A DNA stretch of 64,000 nt from DATLZU01 sp035573855 (lineage in GTDB: Bacteria > Nitrospirota > Nitrospiria > Nitrospirales > Nitrospiraceae), in assembly GCA_035573855.1 (NCBI GenBank), contig DATLZU010000046.1, forward strand, positions 1-64,000, in the 5' to 3' direction. A program made the position numbers and the translations under genes. Position 1 is the stretch's first letter, and each line of letters starts with the position of its first letter. Below the pieces are notes generated by a model, which was given only the letters and a program-made list of their open reading frames with translations, was not told the origin of the DNA and searched no databases. Positions 26,756 to 35,287 of the stretch are shown here, piece after piece.

Positions 26756-27475
26756 ATGCCATCCGAACCGTCGCCAACCAGAAAGAGTTCCTCGGAACAT
26801 CGGAGGGGACTGCTGTTCATCGTCTCCGCGCCGTCCGGAGCCGGAAAGACCACGTTGTGCAAACAAATCGTCTCCATCGTTCCAGACGTGTGGCATTCGA
26901 TTTCCTACACGACTAGAAAGCCGCGCCACGGTGAAGAGCACGGACGTGACTACTATTTCGTCGAAGAACGCGTGTTCCAGGACATGATCGAGCGGAACGA
27001 GTTTCTGGAGTACGCCCGCGTCTACGGCCACTGGTACGGCACACCTAGAAAAGCCCTGTCCGACAAGCTGGAACAGGGGATCGATGTCCTGCTGGAAATC
27101 GATGTCCAGGGTGCGATGCAAGTGAAGAAAAAATTCGAAGACGCCGTCTATATTTTCATTCTTCCCCCGTCGCTGGAAGTCCTGCGGACGCGGCTTCAGG
27201 CCCGTGCCGGCGATTCTCCGGAGGAAATCCAACGGCGCCTCCAGAAAGCCCGCGAAGAAGTTTGGAGTTACCGCGAGTATTACTACATCGTGCGAAACGA
27301 GGAGCTGAAGCAGTCGCTGAAAGAGCTGGAAAGCATCTTTTGGGCAGAACGGATCAAGACCAAACGGCTTGATATGGCCTGGCTGGAGGAGAACTTTATC
27401 CTGGATAAAGAGACCAAGCCCACGGACAGAGACGCGTCTGCGGCTGCGAAAGGGAGCACAAAGACCCATGGTTGA
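26756..27475 (+). CDS. gmk: Guanylate kinase
   Basis: 239 residues, about 30 longer than E. coli Gmk owing to a charged C-terminal tail (ETKPTDRDASAAAKG). P-loop SAPSGAGKTTLCK, the GMP-binding run ISYTTRKPRHGEEHGRDY, and LEIDVQGAMQVKKK are all present. It converts GMP to GDP in nucleotide synthesis. ATG 26756 is the usual start. Its last codons overlap the rpoZ start by eight bases in another frame. Confidence 0.95.
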   Translation: MPSEPSPTRKSSSEHRRGLLFIVSAPSGAGKTTLCKQIVSIVPDVWHSISYTTRKPRHGEEHGRDYYFVEERVFQDMIERNEFLEYARVYGHWYGTPRKALSDKLEQGIDVLLEIDVQGAMQVKKKFEDAVYIFILPPSLEVLRTRLQARAGDSPEEIQRRLQKAREEVWSYREYYYIVRNEELKQSLKELESIFWAERIKTKRLDMAWLEENFILDKETKPTDRDASAAAKGSTKTHG

Positions 27476-27830
27476 CATGTTGTCCTTATTACCGGAATTT
27501 GATCACGATCGGTTCGATTCCCGTCACCGGCTTGTCCTCGTCGCCGTTCAGCGGGCGAAGCACTTGATTCAGGGAGCCAAGCCGACCGGCACGTCGAAGT
27601 TCACTAAAGAGACGACGATCGCGCTGGACGAGGTGCTGCGCGGCGAAGTGCAGTTCTTGACCGGAAAAGAGGCACGCGAGGCGCTTCGGGAAGCCAAGCG
27701 CAGCAGGGAGACAGAGACCGAGCGTATGGCGGCCGTGACCGGTGAGGACGCCAAGGAGATCAAGAAAGAACTGAGCGTCTACGTCGATGATTCGGTCAAG
27801 CCGGCTGCTGAACCGGAAAGCGAAGAGTAA
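27468..27830 (+). CDS. rpoZ: RNA polymerase omega subunit
   Basis: 120 residues with the omega core: FDSRHRLVLVAVQRAKHLIQ, then KFTKETTIALDEVLRGEVQF. The C-terminal third is charged and longer than the 91-residue E. coli form. It binds and stabilises the beta-prime subunit. The place between gmk and coaBC is the standard one and supports the call. ATG 27468 overlaps the gmk end; AGGGAG lies 11 bases before it. Confidence 0.88.
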   Translation: MVDMLSLLPEFDHDRFDSRHRLVLVAVQRAKHLIQGAKPTGTSKFTKETTIALDEVLRGEVQFLTGKEAREALREAKRSRETETERMAAVTGEDAKEIKKELSVYVDDSVKPAAEPESEE

Positions 27831-27839
27831 CCAGCGGTC

Positions 27840-29081
27840 GTGCAGGCTGAGCCAATACCCAAGTTTCTCGGGAAGCGGATCGTCCTCGGCGTCACCGGGA
27901 GCATCGCTGCCTATAAGGCGGTTGAACTGTTGCGCTCACTGGTCCGGGAGGGGGCGCACGTCAACGTGGTGCTGACCGAGGCCGCCGCGCGGTTCGTCGC
28001 GCCGCTCACCTTCGAGGTGCTCTCCGGGCAGCCGGTCGCCACCGACCTCTTTGCGACGCACCAGGAGATGCTTCATCTCCGCCTGCCGGAACAGGCTGAT
28101 GCGATCGTCGTCGCGCCCGCCACCGCCCATTTCTTGGCCAAGGCCGCGTTGGGGCTCGCGGATGATCTGCTCAGCACGTTGCTCCTGACAACCCGCTGTC
28201 CCTTGATCATTGCGCCGGCAATGGACGGCGACATGTGGGCGCATCCGACTGTGGTATCCCACGTCGCCCAACTGCGGCAACGAGGCGCGCTCATCATCGA
28301 TCCCGTCGAAGGCCCGTTGGCCTCCGGCCGAATCGGACAGGGACGGCTGGCCGAGGAAACGACGATCCTCGCCGCGATCGAGGCGCAACTCTCTCGGAGT
28401 CGGGACTGGGTCGGCGAGCGCGTGCTGGTCTCGGCTGGTCCGACTCAAGAACCCATCGATCCGGTCCGCTTCATCTCGAATCGTTCCTCCGGAAAAATGG
28501 GCTATGCCATCGCCCAAGCGGCCCGCGAGCGCGGCGCGGCGGTCACGCTCGTGACCGGCCCGACGTCGCTTCCTATTCCTGCGGGGGTTGACGCCGTGGC
28601 CGTCACCACCGCGGAGGAAATGGAAAAGGCGCTGATGATGCGACTGGCCTGGGCAACCGTCATTATCATGGCCGCCGCAGTCGCGGACTTTCGTCCGAAA
28701 CATCCGGCGGATCACAAATTGAAGAAGACAGAACACGCATGGAAATCCTTGACGCTCGAACCCACCCGCGATATTTTGCATCTTCTGTCTAAACGCCGCA
28801 CCTCGCAGATTTTGGTCGGTTTTGCCGCCGAGACGCAGAATCTCGTCGCCCATGCCAAGGAAAAGCTCATACGCAAACGTCTCGACTTGATCGTCGCCAA
28901 CGATGTGCGCGCCGAAGGGGCCGGTTTCGGATCCGACATGAATGCAGCGACGCTGATCGACCGTGATCAGCGCGAAATTCGGCTCCCCCTGATGCCCAAG
29001 CGGGAACTGGCCCATCACATCCTCGATGCGATCCAGCGTTTGCGCACTGACGTCCGGCGGACCTGTTCTCAAACGGACTAG
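27840..29081 (+). CDS. coaBC: Bifunctional phosphopantothenoylcysteine synthetase/decarboxylase
   Basis: 413 residues; both domains complete. The N-terminal flavin decarboxylase (CoaC, about 1-190) shows GSIAAYKAVELLR, the catalytic His in MLHLRLPEQAD and IIAPAMDGDMWAHP. The C-terminal synthetase (CoaB) shows VLVSAGPTQEPIDPVRF, SNRSSGKMGYAIA and KLIRKRLDLIVANDV. Two CoaC motifs read differently from E. coli: PAMN is PAMD, and the active-site ACG is ASG (PLASGRIGQGR). I believe this paired variant is common in other phyla, so I do not read it as loss of activity. Start is GTG 27840, nine bases after rpoZ. Confidence 0.94.
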   Translation: MQAEPIPKFLGKRIVLGVTGSIAAYKAVELLRSLVREGAHVNVVLTEAAARFVAPLTFEVLSGQPVATDLFATHQEMLHLRLPEQADAIVVAPATAHFLAKAALGLADDLLSTLLLTTRCPLIIAPAMDGDMWAHPTVVSHVAQLRQRGALIIDPVEGPLASGRIGQGRLAEETTILAAIEAQLSRSRDWVGERVLVSAGPTQEPIDPVRFISNRSSGKMGYAIAQAARERGAAVTLVTGPTSLPIPAGVDAVAVTTAEEMEKALMMRLAWATVIIMAAAVADFRPKHPADHKLKKTEHAWKSLTLEPTRDILHLLSKRRTSQILVGFAAETQNLVAHAKEKLIRKRLDLIVANDVRAEGAGFGSDMNAATLIDRDQREIRLPLMPKRELAHHILDAIQRLRTDVRRTCSQTD

Positions 29082-29101
29082 CGGCGATCTGGTGCTCGCC
29101 G

Positions 29102-29740
29102 ATGCCGTCTTCGCTGCCTTTTGAAGAGCGTGTTCGTTTTTCTGAGATCGAACGACTTACCGCCGCGTTAGCCAGAGATCCACAGTCAAAGGTCTTTCTC
29201 CCTCTGGCCGAAGAGTACGGGAAAGTGGGCCTGTGGCAGGAGGCCGCCGCGGTGTTGGAAGCGGGGCTGCAAGTGCTTCTGGGATTCGTCACGGCGATGG
29301 TGACGCTGGGAGGCGCCTATGTGCATCTCGGACAAACCGCAAAAGCCAGAACGCTCCTCGAGGATGCGGTCAGGAGACGCCCGGACAATCTGGGAGCTCA
29401 CCGCACGCTGGCCTAAATGCATGCCGCCGAAGGAGTCAAAGAAGCGGCGTTGCGTTCCTGCGAGGTGATCCTGACGATCAATCCTCAAGACAAAGGAGCA
29501 GTGACGCTCAAATCCACCCTCGACCGATATCCGTGGGGACCACCGGTCGAACCCGAAACCTATCGACGCACAGCGGCTCGCCTCGAAAAAGCACATCCGC
29601 CTGACCGGGGCGAGGAGGCCCGGTCCCACGTCGCCGGCCTGGCGGCCGACTCCGCAACTTCCGATAGGCCTCAGACATTGCGCAAACGGGCACGCCTCGA
29701 ACAGCTGCTAAGGACCATCAGACTTCGGCATCGTGGGTAA
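29102..29740 (+). pseudogene. TPR-repeat protein broken by an in-frame TAA
   Basis: Residues 1-104 (29102-29416) hold helical repeats: IERLTAALARDPQSKVFLPL, AEEYGKVGLWQEAAAVLEAG and GAYVHLGQTAKARTLLEDAV. The frame then meets TAA at 29414-29416 and continues without shift as MHAAEGVKEAALRSCEVILT for another 107 residues to 29740. The join LA-stop-MHAAEG falls inside what should be one tetratricopeptide helix, so a nonsense change from a sense codon (for example AAA or CAA) is the simplest reading; sequencing error must be excluded. The first 104 residues may still be made. Role before breakage unknown; TPRs mediate protein contacts. Confidence 0.65.
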
Positions 29741-29759
29741 GGCGAGCCTGAACCTTTGT

Positions 29760-29788
29760 TTGACCCGACTTCGACGGATTGCTACAAT
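29760..29788 (+). promoter_or_regulatory. Sigma-70 promoter for aroQ and genes after it
   Basis: TTGACC at 29760-29765, 17-base spacer, TACAAT at 29783-29788. The gene start is at 29862. It lies just after the broken TPR gene, so the following genes can be transcribed independently of the tsaD run. Confidence 0.72.
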
Positions 29789-29861
29789 AGTTGTCCCAAC
29801 CCAGTTGGAAAGGGGAGCCGAGGAGTGCGGTTTGTGGAAGCACGGACCGGTGGAATCAGAC

Positions 29862-30344
29862 ATGGTGCGGATGCTTGTGCTCCACGGCCCTAACCTCAAT
29901 CTGCTGGGAACCCGGGAGCGATCGCTGTACGGGACCACATCCCTGAAGGCTGTCAATGACGCCATCACGCGGCTGGCCGAGCAGATAGGAATCCATGTCG
30001 AGATCAAACAGTCGAACAGCGAAGGCGAACTGGTCACCTGGATCCAAGAGGCCAGAACAGGATTCGACGGTCTCATCATCAATCCGGCCGGATACACCCA
30101 TACCAGCGTGGCGATTCGAGACGCGATCGCGGCAACCGCTTTGCCGACCGTCGAAGTGCATTTGACCAATATCCATCAACGGGAACCGTTCAGGCACCGC
30201 TCTTACATCGCCGGCGTGGCGTTGGGCCAAGTCTCGGGGTTTGGTCCGACGGGGTATCTGCTCGCAATGCGTGGTCTCCTCGATCACCTGAAGTCCACTC
30301 GAACGGCCCGGCGGACTCCGCGCAAAGGCGGCGGAAAAGCGTAG
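29862..30344 (+). CDS. aroQ: 3-dehydroquinate dehydratase, type II
   Basis: 160 residues, the size of the dodecameric type II enzymes. It dehydrates 3-dehydroquinate in the shikimate pathway. Motifs are LHGPNLNLLGTRE with the catalytic Tyr nearby in SLYGTTS, SNSEGELVTWI, INPAGYTHTSVAIRDA and VEVHLTNIHQREPFRHRSY. ATG 29862 (MVRMLVLHGPN) is chosen; ATG 29871 is nearly as good. A basic C-terminal tail (TARRTPRKGGGKA) is extra. Confidence 0.95.
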   Translation: MVRMLVLHGPNLNLLGTRERSLYGTTSLKAVNDAITRLAEQIGIHVEIKQSNSEGELVTWIQEARTGFDGLIINPAGYTHTSVAIRDAIAATALPTVEVHLTNIHQREPFRHRSYIAGVALGQVSGFGPTGYLLAMRGLLDHLKSTRTARRTPRKGGGKA

Positions 30345-30449
30345 ACGGGGCAAGTGGGCGATGCCTGGTCGATCCGCGTCCAACCGGTCCGCATGTGCAT
30401 CATCTGTTTTCACCGTCATCGATGAGAAGCGAAAGAGAGGAAGAGGACT

Positions 30450-31010
30450 GTGATTTCGACCGCCGATTTTCGTAATGGTGCCCGTATTCTGGTCGAAGGC
30501 GAGCCTTACTACATTGTGGAGTTCCAACACGTCAAGCCCGGCAAGGGCGGGGCGTTCGTACGCACGAAGCTCAAAAGCTACAAGACCGGCAACGTGCTGG
30601 ATCGCACGTTTCGATCCGGCGAAAAGTTCGAAGAGCCCGATCTCGATGAACGCGAGATGCAATTCCTCTACGCGTCGGGGGATTCCTATACGTTTATGGA
30701 CACGGAAACGTATGAGCAGTTCATCTACGACAAGAAACAGTTGGGACCCAACGTCGATCTGCTCAAGGAAAACATGATCGTCAAGATCCTGATCTACGAA
30801 CACCAGCCGATCGCCGTGGAGCTGCCGATCTTCATCGAGCTGAAGGTGGTAGACGCGGAGCCGGGCGTCCGGGGCGACACGGCGTCTGGGGGGAGCAAGC
30901 CCGCCGTCGTCGAGACCGGCGCCGTCATCAAGGTGCCGTTGTATCTCGAGGTCGGGGAAGTCATCAAAATCGACACGAGAACCCGCGAATACGTGGAGCG
31001 TGTTCGGTGA
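30450..31010 (+). CDS. efp: Elongation factor P
   Basis: 186 residues, three beta domains. EF-P helps the ribosome through polyproline stretches. The tip loop in domain I reads KPGKGGAFVR, with Lys32 at the position that is lysylated or otherwise modified in many bacteria. Domain II has YLYASGDSYTFMDTETYEQ-like sequence and domain III KVPLYLEVGEVIKIDTRT. GTG 30450 follows GAGAGGAAGAGG. It ends in a GTGA overlap with accB; this efp-accB-accC order is common. Confidence 0.96.
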   Translation: MISTADFRNGARILVEGEPYYIVEFQHVKPGKGGAFVRTKLKSYKTGNVLDRTFRSGEKFEEPDLDEREMQFLYASGDSYTFMDTETYEQFIYDKKQLGPNVDLLKENMIVKILIYEHQPIAVELPIFIELKVVDAEPGVRGDTASGGSKPAVVETGAVIKVPLYLEVGEVIKIDTRTREYVERVR

Positions 31011-31573
31011 GCAAATCGCGATCTCGCCCACGGGCGCGCAGGGAGCGCGGCCGACCCATCATTTTGCCTCGGGCTTTCGCCGATGTGGCGAGAGACCGGC
31101 CGTTGCTGTCCAGCGATCAAACCAAGCAGGTGCAGGAGCTCATCGACCTGCTGCGGCGCAATCATTTGACGGAGTTGGAGGTCGAGCGCGAAGGAACCCG
31201 CATCCGGCTTCGGCACGAAACGAGCATCCGTCCGCAAACCGCGTCGACACCGGAAAGCCAGCCGGCGGCTCAACCCGCTGCCGGTCAAATGCCGAGCGGC
31301 CCGCCGGTCCAGGACACGACCGGCTTGGTCACCATTACCTCTCCGATCGTTGGCACCTTTTATCGCTCTCCCTCGCCCGATGCCGACCCGTACGTGGAGG
31401 AAGGCGACTTCGTCAAGAAAGGACAGGTGCTGTGTATCGTGGAAGCTATGAAGCTCATGAACGAGATCGAATCCGAGGTGGACGGGAGAATCGTCAAAAT
31501 TTTGGTCGAGAGCACTAAACCGGTGGAATACGGTCAGCCGTTATTTCTCATCGATCCAAAGGCCGCGGAGTAG
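31007..31573 (+). CDS. accB: Biotin carboxyl carrier protein of acetyl-CoA carboxylase
   Basis: 188 residues. The C-terminal biotinyl domain has the motif EAMKLMNEI with biotin-accepting Lys149, and a Pro/Ala-rich hinge at about 75-103 precedes it. The N-terminal helical part QVQELIDLLRRNHLTELEVE is the normal AccB start, but about 37 basic residues (MSKSRSRPRARRERG onward) come before it if GTG 31007 is used. That GTG overlaps the efp stop, which favours coupling; an internal GTG at 31085 would give a standard length. It feeds the first step of fatty-acid synthesis with AccC. Confidence 0.93.
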   Translation: MSKSRSRPRARRERGRPIILPRAFADVARDRPLLSSDQTKQVQELIDLLRRNHLTELEVEREGTRIRLRHETSIRPQTASTPESQPAAQPAAGQMPSGPPVQDTTGLVTITSPIVGTFYRSPSPDADPYVEEGDFVKKGQVLCIVEAMKLMNEIESEVDGRIVKILVESTKPVEYGQPLFLIDPKAAE

Positions 31574-31626
31574 GAACAGGGGCGGGTTGAAGATCGCCTT
31601 CGCGTGAGCCCCTATCGAGTCATCAC

Positions 31627-32976
31627 GTGTTCAAGAAGATTTTGGTCGCCAACCGCGGAGAGATCGCCCTCAGAATCATCCGAGCCTGCAAGGAACTCGG
31701 GATCAAAACCGTGGCGATCCATTCCGAGGCCGATGCCAATGCCCTTCACACCAGGTTCGCGGACGAGCGTATCTGCGTCGGCCCGGCTGAGGACGCCCTG
31801 AGTTATCGCAACATCCCCAACGTCCTGAGCGCCGCCGAGATCACTGGCGCGGATGCCATCCATCCCGGTTACGGGTTCCTCTCGGAGAATGCCCATTTCG
31901 CCGAAGTCTGCGAATCCATCGGGATCAAATTCATCGGGCCGACCTCGGAAAATATCGCGCTGATGGGCGACAAAGCCAAGGCGCGGGAAATCGTGGCCCG
32001 CCGCGGGCTGCCTGTCACACCGGGCAGTCCCGGCGAAGTGCGAAGCGAAGCGGAAGCGCTGGAAGCGGCGAAGGCCATCGGGTTTCCCGTCATCATCAAA
32101 GCCTCGGCCGGCGGCGGCGGGCGCGGCATGCGGGTCGTCAACAAAGCCGAGGACCTCGCCCGTGCGTTTCAGGCCGCCCAGGCGGAAGCCAAAACCACGT
32201 TCGGCAACGAAGGGGTGTATCTCGAACGGTACTTTCTCGAACCCCGCCATATCGAAGTCCAAATCCTGGCCGACCACCGGGGGCGCGTCGTGTATCTCGG
32301 CGAGCGGGATTGCTCCATTCAGCGCCGTCACCAAAAGCTCGTCGAGGAAACCCCCTCGCCAGTCGTGGACGAGCGGCTGCGGCGGGAGATGGGCCGAGTG
32401 GCGGTCGAAGCGGTGAAAGCGGTGCACTACCGCAACGCTGGAACGGTGGAGTTTCTGCTGGACAAGGACCTCAATTTCTTTTTTATGGAAGTCAACGCCC
32501 GCATCCAGGTCGAGCATCCCATCACCGAGATGGTCACGGGAATCGATTTGATCAAGGAACAGATCCGCATCGCCGACGGACAACCGCTGTCGTTCAGGCA
32601 ACAGGACATCCAGTTGACCGGACACAGCTTCGAATGCCGGATCAACGCCGAGTGTCCGGACAAGTTCACACCCTGCCCTGGGCGGATTACGAAATGGGCT
32701 CCACCGGGCGGTTTCGGGGTCCGGGTCGACTCCGCGATGGAAGCACAGGCGGTGGTCGTCCCGTACTACGATTCCATGATTGCGAAATTGATCACGCACG
32801 GACGCGACCGGCAGGAGGCGATGGCCCGCATGAGGCGGGCGCTCGACGAGTTCGTCATCGAAGGCATCAAGACCACCATTCCGCTGCATAAGAAAATCTT
32901 CAACGATCCCGATTTTCAGAAGGGCCACGTCTCGACGAGTTTTCTCGAGCGGTTCCTCGCGAATCACGCTTCCTGA
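31627..32976 (+). CDS. accC: Biotin carboxylase subunit of acetyl-CoA carboxylase
   Basis: 449 residues, normal size. ATP-grasp biotin carboxylase with MFKKILVANRGEIALRII at the start, the Gly-rich ATP loop KASAGGGGRGMRVV, ERDCSIQRRHQKLVEE, and FMEVNARIQVEHPITEMV. It carboxylates biotin on AccB using ATP and bicarbonate. GTG 31627 is the start; the ribosome site is weak, so coupling to accB, 53 bases upstream, is likely. Pyruvate or propionyl carboxylase subunits are alternatives in sequence, but position after accB decides. Confidence 0.95.
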   Translation: MFKKILVANRGEIALRIIRACKELGIKTVAIHSEADANALHTRFADERICVGPAEDALSYRNIPNVLSAAEITGADAIHPGYGFLSENAHFAEVCESIGIKFIGPTSENIALMGDKAKAREIVARRGLPVTPGSPGEVRSEAEALEAAKAIGFPVIIKASAGGGGRGMRVVNKAEDLARAFQAAQAEAKTTFGNEGVYLERYFLEPRHIEVQILADHRGRVVYLGERDCSIQRRHQKLVEETPSPVVDERLRREMGRVAVEAVKAVHYRNAGTVEFLLDKDLNFFFMEVNARIQVEHPITEMVTGIDLIKEQIRIADGQPLSFRQQDIQLTGHSFECRINAECPDKFTPCPGRITKWAPPGGFGVRVDSAMEAQAVVVPYYDSMIAKLITHGRDRQEAMARMRRALDEFVIEGIKTTIPLHKKIFNDPDFQKGHVSTSFLERFLANHAS

Positions 32977-32978
32977 CC

Positions 32979-33662
32979 GTGTCCGATCGTGTGACCGCCA
33001 TGTCCGCCCGGCCTGCGCCGCATCCGCTCTTGAAAGGTCTCTATCTGATTCTCGACCCGGCCGTCCGAGCGGACCGGCCGCTCGAGGAGGTCTTGCAGGA
33101 AGCGGCGGCTCACGGGGCGCGCCTGTTCCAGTACCGCGACAAACTCTCGCCCATGGGCGAGGCCTACCGACGTGCGATGGCGCTGCGTCGGGCCGCGGCG
33201 GAGACCGGTTCGCTGCTGATCGTCAACGACCGCTGCGACTTGGCTTTGGCGGTGGACGCTGACGGCGTCCACTTAGGACAGGAAGATGTCCCGCTGCCCC
33301 ATGCCCGCTCCCTGCTCGGCGCGGGAAAGATCATCGGCGTTTCAACCCATCGCCCGGAACAGGTGGAGGAAGCCACCGAGGGGGGAGCCGACTACGTAGG
33401 GTTCGGGCCGATCTTTCCGACCGGAACGAAGTCGCAGCATGACCCGGTCGTCGGTCTCGACGGTCTGCGGGCGATTCGTCCGCTGACCGACCTGCCGGTC
33501 TTTGCGATCGGCGGGATCACAATCGAGTCCGTCGACGCGATTATGAGAGCCGGGGCCGACGGCGTCGCCGTGATTTCCGCCGTCCTCGCTGCCTCTGATA
33601 TCGGACAGGCCGTCCGCACGTTCATCGCGCGCCTCCCAGCAGCAGATCGGCCAGCCAGCTGA
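32979..33662 (+). CDS. thiE: Thiamine-phosphate synthase
   Basis: 227 residues, TIM-barrel fold. It joins HMP-PP and thiazole phosphate. Motifs: LFQYRDKLSP (substrate Arg/Lys), LLIVNDRCDLALAVDADGVH, LGQEDVPLPHAR, and DYVGFGPIFPTGTKSQH, ending with FAIGGI. The first ATG could be 33000 instead of GTG 32979; both follow accC directly. Its 3' end overlaps bioD, on the opposite strand, by 41 bases. Confidence 0.93.
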   Translation: MSDRVTAMSARPAPHPLLKGLYLILDPAVRADRPLEEVLQEAAAHGARLFQYRDKLSPMGEAYRRAMALRRAAAETGSLLIVNDRCDLALAVDADGVHLGQEDVPLPHARSLLGAGKIIGVSTHRPEQVEEATEGGADYVGFGPIFPTGTKSQHDPVVGLDGLRAIRPLTDLPVFAIGGITIESVDAIMRAGADGVAVISAVLAASDIGQAVRTFIARLPAADRPAS

Positions 33663-34398
33663 TCGTGTCGTCCTGCGCAATCCGGTCCAGCGTCGCCTCC
33701 CAGGAGCGCCCATCAACCCGTTGGTGCCGCAGTGGGCCGACGACCGGCGCTCCGCTGAGCTCGCGGATCAATTCGACGGTCGAGCGCGACTGTAACTCGG
33801 CGGCCGTGGCGGCCGCCATCGGAGCAGGCTCATTCAGCACAATCGCCAGCACGGTCAAGCCCCGTCGCCGCACCGCCTCGACGGTCAACAACGCATGGTT
33901 CACGCCGCCGAGGCTTGCGCGTCCCACGACGAGCACGGGCGTCTCCAGGCACGCAATCAAATCCCGTACATCCAGTCGGGGGGCGAGCGGTACCAGCACC
34001 CCGCCGATCCCTTCGATCAACAGCACCGCGTGTCTGCCCCGCAAGGTGTGCACCGCCCGGACAATCCGACTGACATCCACCGACTGGCCGGCACGTCGTG
34101 CCGCCGCCAGTGGAGCGAGGGGATCAGGAAAGCGGTAAGGAGCGATCAGGTCCAGAGCGTCCAGAACTCCAGCGGCGCGCGCCAAACGGTCCGCATCAGA
34201 CAAGTCCGTTGCGCCATGCGTGGCACCCGTTTCGACCGGTTTCATCACACCGACCGCCAGACCCCGGTTCTTCAGATGTCGCGCGAGCGCCGCGGTGACG
34301 AACGTCTTCCCGACACCGGTATCCGTGCCCGTCACAAACACGCAAGGGATGGCAGGAACGGGAGAAAAGGACTCGGCCATGAAACGCTCAACCGGCAT
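33622..34398 (-). CDS. bioD: Dethiobiotin synthetase
   Basis: 258 residues with the P-loop FVTGTDTGVGKTFVTAALAR, catalytic Lys in VGVMKPVETGA, and VLLIEGIGGVLVPLAPRLDV. It closes the ureido ring in the penultimate step of biotin synthesis. Start is set at ATG 34398, which overlaps the stop of the upstream reductase gene (TAATG); a second ATG at 34380 is possible. Biotin made here would serve AccB, encoded just 2 kb away. Other bio genes are not in the window. Confidence 0.94.
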   Translation of the reverse strand: MPVERFMAESFSPVPAIPCVFVTGTDTGVGKTFVTAALARHLKNRGLAVGVMKPVETGATHGATDLSDADRLARAAGVLDALDLIAPYRFPDPLAPLAAARRAGQSVDVSRIVRAVHTLRGRHAVLLIEGIGGVLVPLAPRLDVRDLIACLETPVLVVGRASLGGVNHALLTVEAVRRRGLTVLAIVLNEPAPMAAATAAELQSRSTVELIRELSGAPVVGPLRHQRVDGRSWEATLDRIAQDDTISWLADLLLGGAR

Positions 34399-35168
34399 TA
34401 GACCGGGCGACTGTCGAGATTCCAAATCTGCCCGGAGACATCTTGCCGGAGCGCCAAATGGACGACGGTTCGGGCCACCTCTTCAAGACGCGGCGACCGT
34501 CCGAGCAGATGGTCGTCAAGATGCGCGGCGTCGGGCATGGCTGATCCGACCAATTCCGTCTGGTGCCAACCGGGATAGACGATATTAAGCCGGATGTTGG
34601 ACCGACCCCATTCGCGGGCCGCCGTCCTGACCAGCCCGAGCAACCCCGCTTTCGAGGCGGCATAGGCGGCTTGGCCCGTCCCCCCGCAGTCCGCCGCGTA
34701 CGAACCTACCACGATGATGGAGCCGTCCCGTCGACGCAACATCGGCGCGGCCGCCGCTTGCAGGCAATGAAAGGTCCCGGTCAAATTAGTCTCGATGACT
34801 TGCCGCCATTGCTCGGGATCATGGCGGATCAACAGTCCGCTGACCGCCTGGCCGGCGTTACAGACCACGACATCAAGCCGATCCCACCGATCGAGGAAGG
34901 CTCGGATCATCGTTCGAACTTGTTCAGCGGATCGGATGTCGGCCTGAAACAATGCGCCCTCTCCGCCCGACGAGACGACTGCCGCGCAAGTCAGTTCGGC
35001 TTCTTCGCGACGCTCTCGATAATGAATTCCCACCCTCCAACCCTCTTGCGCGAAGGCCAGGCAAATCGCCCGGCCGATGCCCCGCGAACCTCCGGTGACC
35101 AGCACCGTCTTGCGAGTTCCTGATCGCGACGGAGATGGGCGGGATTGCCGGCGTGACAGGTTCACCAT
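34398..35168 (-). CDS. Short-chain dehydrogenase/reductase, FabG-like
   Basis: 256 residues, classical SDR: cofactor loop VLVTGGSRGIGRAI, NAG motif VVCNAGQAVSG, and catalytic Ser and YxxxK in VGSYAADCGGTGQAAYAASK. Arg residues after the first strand favour NADPH. The likely reaction is 3-oxoacyl-ACP reduction or a similar ketone reduction. Coupling to bioD through TAATG suggests a part in making the pimeloyl precursor of biotin, but this is inference from position; a housekeeping FabG elsewhere would argue for it. The first 18 residues are Arg/Ser-rich and may not be translated. Confidence 0.82.
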   Translation of the reverse strand: MVNLSRRQSRPSPSRSGTRKTVLVTGGSRGIGRAICLAFAQEGWRVGIHYRERREEAELTCAAVVSSGGEGALFQADIRSAEQVRTMIRAFLDRWDRLDVVVCNAGQAVSGLLIRHDPEQWRQVIETNLTGTFHCLQAAAAPMLRRRDGSIIVVGSYAADCGGTGQAAYAASKAGLLGLVRTAAREWGRSNIRLNIVYPGWHQTELVGSAMPDAAHLDDHLLGRSPRLEEVARTVVHLALRQDVSGQIWNLDSRPV

Positions 35169-35287
35169 GGTACGCCCGCATTATCGGCAAGGTCAGCCGG
35201 GATGGCAAGCGACGGCCTGGCCCGACAAGGTTCCTGGCGGAGGTCTCTTGCCGGGAGGAAAGGGAGTGTGGTACCGTTCTTTCCGCC

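Noticed and set aside
27840..29081. CoaBC as an inactive decarboxylase because PAMN and ACG read PAMD and ASG
   Set aside because: Both substitutions occur together and I believe they mark a common family variant; the rest of both domains is intact.
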